Part shown: piece by piece, positions 57,356 through 64,000 of the stretch
How positions within the stretch are numbered: position 1 is the stretch's first letter
How the letters are laid out: the number at the start of each line of letters is the position of its first letter
DNA from: Adiantum capillus-veneris
Lineage: Eukaryota; Streptophyta; Polypodiopsida; Polypodiales; Pteridaceae
Direction: 5' to 3'
Assembly: GCA_014529385.2 (NCBI GenBank)
Contig: CM043961.1
Span: 14,024,978-14,088,977, forward strand
Length of the DNA stretch: 64,000 nt
Notes under the pieces: generated by a model
What the model was told of the DNA's origin: nothing
What the model saw: only the letters and a program-made list of their open reading frames with translations
Databases searched by the model: none
Translations under genes and position numbers: made by a program

Positions 57356-59050
57356 ATGGCGAGGACAAAACAAACAACAAGAAAAGTTCATGAAGCCCCA
57401 AAAGATTCAGAGAAAGATGATGACAACCAAAAACAATCAGTCGATCCAAAGATTGTAAAGAAAGAAGGGAAACCACCTATACAACCTCGCGAGAGGCCTA
57501 CTGCTAGAAAAATATTGAACTATCAAGTCAAATCTCTAAGGGAAATAAGGAAAGCACAAAAGTCTACTCGTCTTCTCATTCCAAAGCTACCTTTCATGAG
57601 AGTTTCCAAAGAGATATCAGATAGACTTGTGAGCATGATGAATATCAAAACCTTTGTTTCAGTAAGGTGGCAATCTCAAGCCTTGATGTGCCTTCAAGAG
57701 GCTGCTAAGAATTTTCTTATAGACTTTATGAATGATAGCTACATTGCAGCTGCATTCGCTCACAGGGTCACACTTATGAGCAAAGATTTTGTGCTTGTGT
57801 CAAGGCTGAGGTACAAGTTTGATAAGGATCTTGAGCTTATTCCTAGTGAGGATCTTAAGGCCTTCCAAATTTTAAATACCCCCCCTTCCAGGCAGCAAAA
57901 AAATTCAGGGGTTGTCATTGAAGATATTACACATCAGTATGAGACAAGAAAGGCCCATGATATCAAAGTAGGCAAGGAGGGTGAGAGGGAGGAAGACATG
58001 ATGTCAGAGGATGCTATCATTATAGAACAAGCTGAAATTTTAGGAGCATCCAACTCTCTCCTTTATGAAAATGTTACAGACCAAATGGTTGAGGATGTCT
58101 CCTTGTGTGGGGATGATGAGGTGTACTGTGACATATTCCCTCAAGACACAAGTATGCTTGATAACCCCAGCATTGAGCTTGGTGATACTGTGCTCTTTAT
58201 CTGTCTCACGTATGTGTTTCCCCTTTTCTAATTATTAGTGCATGTGCAGGAACATGGGCCTCATTCGGGGATGTGTTTTCTTTTTCAGGTGTCTTATGAG
58301 GGATCTTCTAGAGGCTATAGCTACGCAAATTTCCATACTTGATCCTCTAGTGACACAGTGCATTTTTAACAAGCAAGGAAGCCTTTCAAGTTTTATTGAA
58401 GATTTTAACATGCTGACCTGAAAGTACATAATATACCTCTATGTTGAAGGGTAAATCTTAACTCCTAACATGTTATTTACAACATTTTGTGGTATTCCTA
58501 GCTAATTGTTATTTTTTTGTAGAAGACATTGGAGTCTTATTATCTTCAATCTTTTGGCAAAAGATATTATATTTATGAATTCATTGTCAAGTATCCATGG
58601 GAGAAGTAAACTGTAAGTATGAAGTATGATCTATGCTTGATGGCCCATTGTTTTCTATTAGTAGCTTTTTGACTGATGTCTTATTGAAGTGCTGCCAAAC
58701 TTAGCGTTGGTCACCTAAGTACCACAAATAAGGATTACAATATAGAAGGTTTCAAGTGCTACAATCAAAAAGTGCCTTTACAAATAGACTCAACATCTTG
58801 TGGATGGAGGGTGCTTGCCAATGCATGGAGATATCTTGAGTCAAGGTGCAGGATGACTACACTCACAGTAAGTGTGTATCTCATGTGCCATTGATTTATT
58901 TTGATTTCTTAACTATGTATGTATGTACTCATGTCCTTTAATTTATTTTTCTATTTGTTTTAGTTGCATGACTATCCAGAGTCTTGGGTCACATGGGTGA
59001 GAGAGAAAGTTTGTTTCTATGGTTTTGGAAAGATCAATAAACCCAAGTGA
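57356..59050 (+). CDS. Histone H3-like / Ulp1-like protease fusion gene
   Basis: Five exons can be read in one frame: 57356-58209, 58289-58450, 58523-58612, 58690-58867 and 58964-59050, with GT-AG introns of 79, 72, 77 and 96 bp whose phases all match. Residues 1-10 are 'MARTKQTTRK' (H3 tail with K4 and K9 kept). Residues about 60-152 are an H3 histone fold: 'LREIRKAQKSTRLLIPKLPF', 'RWQSQALMCLQEAAKNFL', 'AHRVTLMSKDFVL'. Residues 155-330 are an acidic linker. Then follows a C48 (Ulp1/SENP) peptidase-like part: 'EGRHWSLIIFN' (His), 'IFMNSL' (Asn where Asp is usual) and 'VPLQIDSTSCGWRVLANAW' (Gln and Cys). C48 enzymes remove SUMO-like proteins. An in-frame TGA at 58419-58421 lies just before the protease part. 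I know of no H3-Ulp1 fusion. The histone part is near certain, the protease part likely, and the single-gene model is inference. Confidence 0.8.
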
Positions 59051-59624
59051 TCCAGAATCTCCTATGGCACCAACTACAGATGAAAAAGAGTCTCCTTTGC
59101 CACCAAAGAAAGGTAGAGCCACCAAGGGTTTGGTTGCAAAGATAATGGATCACAAGAAGAAGAGTCCTGCAAAGCAGATCCATACAAAGAAAAGACCATC
59201 AAAGAAAAGGGATCACAAGAAGAAGAGTCCTACGAAGAAGAGCCATGCCAAGGGGAAAAGTCCCACCAAGAAGAAGAGCCCTACAAAAAGAAGAGCAGAT
59301 ACAAAGGGCCATCCATTCCACTCACCATTGAAATTCAAGGTTCAAAAGCGTCGTACAACTAAGAATAGTAAGGGGGAGGCACCTAGCTCACCTTTCAAGC
59401 TAACATTCATGTTGCCAAAGAAGGTTGCCAAGTCACCCAAGCCAACCACTCCTCAGGAGCCCAAAGCACCAACCCCTGCCAAGTCCCCCGTGCCAAGCCC
59501 TGAGGAGCCCAAGTCACCACCACCCACTCCTAAAATTTCACCCCCTCCTGAGCACAAAAGAAAAAGGGTCTCTAAGGATGCAGAATCCTCTCCGGAAAAA
59601 AGAAAAGCGGAATTTCATGATTGA
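59019..59624 (+). CDS. Lysine-rich SPTKK-repeat tail (shifted frame)
   Basis: An open frame of 201 codons that overlaps the last exon of the fusion gene in another phase (offset of one base). It has many S/T-P-K-K type motifs: 'KKKSPAKQ', 'KKKSPTKKSH', 'GKSPTKKKSPTKRR', then Pro-rich 'PAKSPVPSPEEPKSPPP' and ends 'HKRKRVSKDAES'. Such motifs bind the minor groove of AT-rich DNA in histone H1 tails and sea-urchin sperm histones and are targets of proline-directed kinases. The most likely reading is that it was the C-terminal tail of the fusion protein and is now separated by a one-base indel between 58964 and 59019; alternatively it is a separate small basic protein from the ATG at 59019. Confidence 0.65.
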   Translation: MVLERSINPSDPESPMAPTTDEKESPLPPKKGRATKGLVAKIMDHKKKSPAKQIHTKKRPSKKRDHKKKSPTKKSHAKGKSPTKKKSPTKRRADTKGHPFHSPLKFKVQKRRTTKNSKGEAPSSPFKLTFMLPKKVAKSPKPTTPQEPKAPTPAKSPVPSPEEPKSPPPTPKISPPPEHKRKRVSKDAESSPEKRKAEFHD

Positions 59625-59844
59625 TTACTCCATAAAAGTTATGTATAGTTTTGTTCATTTTGTCCATATGAACATATACCCTTTGATGATTCATAATTTT
59701 GTACTTCAAATACTTACCAACTATTAAATTCTTGAATGTGTATCATGGTGTCACGTAATTTTACATAAATGATGATCACAATAAGGTAGAGAAAAGACAA
59801 ATATATTTGCAAAATGCAATGATTACAATATTGATTTTTTTTTC

Positions 59845-61101
59845 TCAAGTCCTTGCAAGTGGCTCAAATACAACTCTTTTTGGGGGAAGGCATGTGATGC
59901 AAGAGGTTGAATTCTCGATCCTTGTGCTCACCACAATTCCATCCACTTTGAATCTATACTCAGGAGATGTTTCATCAAGAAACTCAAGAGATTCTCTAAC
60001 ATCATGTAGTCTCCAATTTGTTGTTAGTATAAGGCTTCTATACACGGTGTGTGGATGGACTGTGACCTTTAGTTCAAACTCTGGACGATTTTCCTTAGAG
60101 TGGAGAGGAACCCAACTACCTAATTTGCTTCTCCGTCTTCTATAGTTGTAGCCCAAAACTAATGATTGAGACATAGTTGATATGAGATAGACATAGAATT
60201 TGGGCTTACTCTACAACTAATATTATCCCCAATATGGAAAGTTTCTTTGGTACTCCATCTGTCTCCAAGTACATTATCCAGTTCGGTCATAGAAAGTCTT
60301 CTATTAAGCCACATCGTCTTTGCCCTCTGCAAGTCTATTGTTTTGAAACATGCCACAAAGACATGTATAGGCAAGAACCATTGAATTTTAATCCTTCTTG
60401 ATATCTTGCCCGGAGACATAGCTTTAAGGATGTCTTCTTTGATCTTGGATTTGAAGCCTGATATAGTACATGCATCAGGAGCTTCCCAGTCAAGTGAACT
60501 TATGGTGGGAACGGGTAACTGATGTAGTTCTCCATATGCACCTTCTCGTGATGGAACCTTGTATTCTGCAAAATAGACAAAAAAATCCATTTTTTTGTAA
60601 AAAGAAGATGGCTTGTTAGCATACACAGCATCTGGAATCCCTTTATGCATTGCTTTGAACGTCCCACTTAGACTCTCCACAGGCTGCCATTCCACAGATG
60701 TTGAAGGAAATATATCTAGAATGGAATCAAAAAATGAGAAAAAAAATGGGAGAATGAAAAATTCATTATATCAAACAGAAGTTTCTTTTTTACTTACAGT
60801 AAGAATGCAGTGTGGGATGTTCGTCCCAGTCTAACACCATAACCTTGTCCATGTACACATGTTGAACCTGAGCTAGGCAGTCATTGTTGGTCACTTTGAA
60901 AGCAAGAACACAACCTTTACAATGGTTTTTTACTTTATCATGTTTAGTTCTCTTCATTCTGTGTACACCTTTGCATGAAGGAAGCATTGTTACCCAGTCA
61001 TTCACACGAAAAGATATGGGCTTCCAAAGACCATCCTCTCTAAGGTTATGAAAGTCACAAGAAATTATGTTATGTGAAGGGTGACATACAAAAGACGCCA
61101 T
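59845..61101 (-). CDS. Unrecognised multi-exon gene
   Basis: ATG at 61101. Exon 1 (61101-60798) ends at a GTAAGT donor; the intron (60797-60716, 82 bp) ends in CTAG and exon 2 (60715 leftwards) continues in phase with 'IFPSTSVEWQPVESLSG'. Exon 2 runs to about 60200 ('SSLDWEAPDACTISGFKSKI', 'KIQWFLPIHVFVACFK'). The last part (60174-59845, 'VTVHPHTVYRSLILTTNWRL') is in another frame and needs a very short intron or a frameshift near 60200. Exon 1 has 'RVNDWVTMLPS' and 'LAQVQHVYMDKVMVLDW', faintly like a BAH domain, but I would not call it. Convergent with the fusion gene; the two ends are 220 bp apart. Few lesions, so it may be the best preserved gene here. Confidence 0.55.
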
Positions 61102-63805
61102 GGAAACTCAGAGATTAGAGAAGAAGAAAGAAAATATAGAGACGGAAAGACTTAAACCTCTCACAAAATAGAGAGAGAGTGAAAAAGATATACATTTGAA
61201 AAAAGTAGGTGATTTGTCATTAATGGCCTTGTTTTGAGAGCCTTCTGACATAGATTTCGTATCTTTTGACAACGATTTTGTGAAATATAAAATAGAATAA
61301 AAGATGAGACTTCATTACTTTGGGCCACAAATCTAATGAGTTCACTCACCGAAAGCACCTAAATATAGCAGTTTCAGTCTTATGATCAAGACATTTAGTT
61401 GTTCTTCGTCAAAATAGGACCACCTAAACCCAAAATGGAGGAGACAAGAGTACCATACTTTTGTATACGAGTCAAATGACTACTGGACTATTCCTTAATT
61501 CTTAGATTAACAAACAGCCCTTTTTGAGTCATTTTTGGCCGTAATGACAACTAGCAGAGCACCGGACCCTGTGTAGTGATAGACCAGTCCACCCATCCAC
61601 TTCCATTCTACTACGGATAGAGAGAATTTCACTTTGCTGGGAGTGAACTAGAACACCTCCAACCTACCTGAGCCAGACATAAGCTGACGTCGCCTTGCCT
61701 CCCTCCATGGATGCGAGGTCTAAAAGGATCCCAAATACCAGTAGATGGTTGGGTATCAACACCAACCATACCAATTTAGGCACCCATCTCTTCGATGCTT
61801 AGCACCGTGTGTTTAGGAAAAGCCAAGGCAAAATCCCTGATGCGTTAGCCGTGTAGGTCATTCAACCCCCGGCGCATTAACCGTGTAGATGAGCCTAACA
61901 AAAAGAAGAAGACCTAGGCAACACCCCCGATCCAGAAAAGCCTCAGGTCAACGACCATGTAGGTGATCCTAGTCTTGTAGCGATGCTGACATAAGAAACA
62001 TAACACATGAGTCCAATCACAATAGAACTTCCCAAATGCACAAACAATCTTTTCCAAGCAGCTAGACTGTACAGGGTCTCTACCCTTACACGTATGCAAT
62101 AAACCATCCAAAGCACTTCATGATCCAATTCCAAAATCATAAACTATAATTCAATCACATCACACGGGCAAGAACTCCACCCGACTAGGGTGAGGCATGA
62201 CCAATCCTGCATAACCACTTTAGGACATAACATGGCTGCAAAACTTTCAGCAGCATAAACATATACAGAAAAAAAGGCCATAAGCCACACCAGATTCCAC
62301 CATAAAATTTCAACCATAATCCATTAGGGAATTTCAGCCCTGGACCATGAATCATAATCACACTGAACCATCTCCCACACTTGGAGTTTGACACATCCCT
62401 TGCAATCAAACAGAGTCTACACACATGTAACCCTTAAGAAGTGATTTTCTCATGCATAAAAAGAGTCTAGTTGGCAACTAATCATGGTATAAAAATCCAA
62501 TTTTGACAACATCCAACCATGCAAAGTTGATGCATCACATCTGCACTTCAGCTCTCTAACACATAGAGCTAGTTTTGACCTAGAAAGGTGGAAAGCATTC
62601 ATAACCATGCATATGAGGCATCCAAATGAATCCATGAGTCCCCAAAAATCATATGATAACATTCCAACACCATAAACATGATGCTAAATAGCTCCGACCT
62701 TTAGGTCAACCATAGACCATAACTTCACACATATGCAAAAACAAATTTTTGGCATTCTCGAGAGTATGCAAAACATGCAATTGAAAGCATTTGGACTCAA
62801 ACCAATTCATCAAGTTCAGCTCCATAATATAGACTATCACTCTATAACATCACTTTGACCATATGGTACTCACACAACAAACGGTAACCCCAAAAGAAAG
62901 CCAATTTATTAATATCTGCCTATGCGGTTCGGGATGTTTAACCATATACTCCCACATAAGTTTATGTTCATCTAATAATTCAAATCAACTCACCAAAACA
63001 AGCCATAAAACATATGAAAATGGCTTGGTTAACTTACGATGTCATATAGTATCCCCCCTTGGTAGCACCCTTATGCGTGTAGGTAAAACCGATTATAGAG
63101 TGATTAATAACTAGCATGCCCGAAGTGAGAACAAAAACCTAAATTTGTTTATCATCAAGTTTCATCAAGATTTTTAATTGGTTAAGTGGGTTTTCCCATC
63201 CAGTGAATCTGTATAGTGGTTCTCCAAGGAGCCTGGAGTCAAAAATGTTGGTTTAGTAGGCATCAAACTGTTTTTTTTACCATATCTCTTAGCTTGTGCA
63301 TGTTTTTCACATGAAACCTAAGAGAGAAAATGTTCCAATTGATGTGTTTTATCTTTAGTATAAAGGGTTCCAAATGATTCATAACGATTTGTGATTTATG
63401 ATCAAAACAGTGTTCCTACCGCCTCTATGACGCGAAACAAAAAGCACTTTTTATGCACGCACGTGATCATAAACGCATCATGTACATAAATCAGTGTGTT
63501 AAACATGATGAATTAATCATGAGGTAACTTTGTATGTACTCGGTTGATCCATACATGTAATCGTATGCGAAAAAACAATCACCGAGAGGGTGAACACAGA
63601 AAAACGGCATAGAGAGAGAGATGATGACTATGGAGTTTAAAGCTTCTTGCCGTCCTTTAGAATTGATTAGGGACTCTCGAAAGGCTTCTTGATTTTCCTC
63701 AAGAGAGCTACGTAGAGGTATCCGCCATGAAATCTTTCAGAGAGAGCATACACCGTGAAACGAGAGAGAAGATAATAAGCAAGTAGAGAGAGAGTATCCT
63801 TCTTC

Positions 63806-63852
<47 letters not shown>

Positions 63853-64000
63853 GAGCGTATGGAGATGGTGATGAAGATCTTGAACCACTCTGTATAATAG
63901 ATACGTATAGTCTTGCAATAGTAGATGCAATAGATGGCAGCTGAGAGATGGCTTGAAGGGAAGAGCCTGTGGGAGAGAGGTTAAGGGAGAGAAGGTAACT
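61102..64000. other. No recognisable gene
   Basis: No domain on either strand. A short threefold repeat ('gcgttagccgtgtaggt', 'gcattaaccgtgtagatg', 'caacgaccatgtaggtg') lies at 61840-61970, and the only other clear structure is the microsatellite at 63809. Minus-strand frames of 60-80 codons have no motifs. Confidence 0.5.
63809..63850 (+). repeat. (GA)n microsatellite
   Basis: A pure run of about 20 GA dinucleotides, with a shorter GAGAGA stretch just before it (63785-63794). Confidence 0.97.

Noticed and set aside
57356..58231. Histone-like ORF ending at the TAA near 58229 as the complete gene
   Set aside because: A GTATGT donor lies at 58210, and using it joins in phase to three further exons with protease motifs; the residues after the donor look like intron readthrough.
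41279..61101. Endogenous giant virus or Polinton
   Set aside because: Histone and Ulp1-like genes occur in such elements, but no capsid, polymerase B, packaging ATPase or retroviral-type integrase was seen apart from the clearly separate copia copy, and the genes have plant-like introns.
60798..61101. BAH domain in exon 1 of the 59845-61101 gene
   Set aside because: The resemblance is limited to one strand-like stretch; not enough to name the domain.
1..64000. tRNA, rRNA or snRNA genes
   Set aside because: No cloverleaf-type A and B boxes or conserved rRNA words could be supported by eye; the tRNA-like matches are primer-binding sites only.

Overview
The window reads as nuclear DNA of a land plant with a large, transposon-rich genome. 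The reasons are LTR retrotransposons of both the Ty1/copia and chromodomain Ty3/gypsy types, primer-binding sites matching plant initiator tRNA-Met and tRNA-Asp, short GT-AG introns of 70-100 bp, and captured pieces of plant-like housekeeping genes. I cannot name the species. Almost nothing here is an ordinary intact gene: most reading frames carry stops or frameshifts, and many are nested inside one another.

Layout, left half. 1-1565 is the 3' end of a gypsy element (integrase plus chromodomain) running into an LTR start. 1566-3400 and 13195-16751 are two blocks of one satellite-like repeat with a higher-order order of units. Between them sits about 9.8 kb of other DNA: a decayed minus-strand gag/protease element with a tRNA-Asp primer site (3400-8055), an unrecognised acidic ORF (8552-9976), a histidyl-tRNA synthetase fragment, and a 1.3-kb DNA transposon with TTAA ends. 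16752-25250 is a non-autonomous LTR element on the minus strand. Its polyprotein of about 1,640 codons has gag, zinc knuckles and protease, then a tail repeating W-[IV]-P-K, and no reverse transcriptase; a DEAD-box helicase fragment lies just before its polypurine tract. Next to it, 25560-27050 holds seven copies of a 24-bp palindrome. 27539-31790 is a minus-strand copia element. 32191-40596 is a minus-strand chromodomain gypsy element with an LTR of about 2.3 kb.

Layout, right half. From 41 kb to 61 kb there is a different kind of content: intron-bearing, mostly broken genes with chromatin- or regulation-like features. These are a basic S/T-P-K/R-rich exon (41.7-42.2 kb), an FCP1/NIF-type phosphatase-like gene with acidic 80-residue repeats (42.4-44.6 kb), a gene of the 'SDG...QFK...HGKG..DG.G' transposon-associated family (45.4-46.5 kb, cut by a second copy of the TTAA transposon), an unrecognised minus-strand gene split by a solo LTR (54.4-56.4 kb), and an unrecognised two-exon minus-strand gene (59.8-61.1 kb). 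A degenerate copia element (50.2-53.9 kb) is inserted among them.

The most striking object is at 57356-59624. A divergent histone H3, with the H3 N-terminal tail start and a CENH3-like core, is spliced in frame through four GT-AG introns into a Ulp1-type (C48) cysteine-protease domain. A lysine-rich SPTKK tail follows in a shifted frame. One in-frame TGA and one frameshift suggest recent decay, or a recoding or assembly issue. It is divergently arranged with the 54.4-56.4 kb gene, and the region between holds two tandem-repeat blocks built on a TATCGCGTCGTGC-type motif. 61.1-64 kb shows only a GA microsatellite and no recognisable gene.
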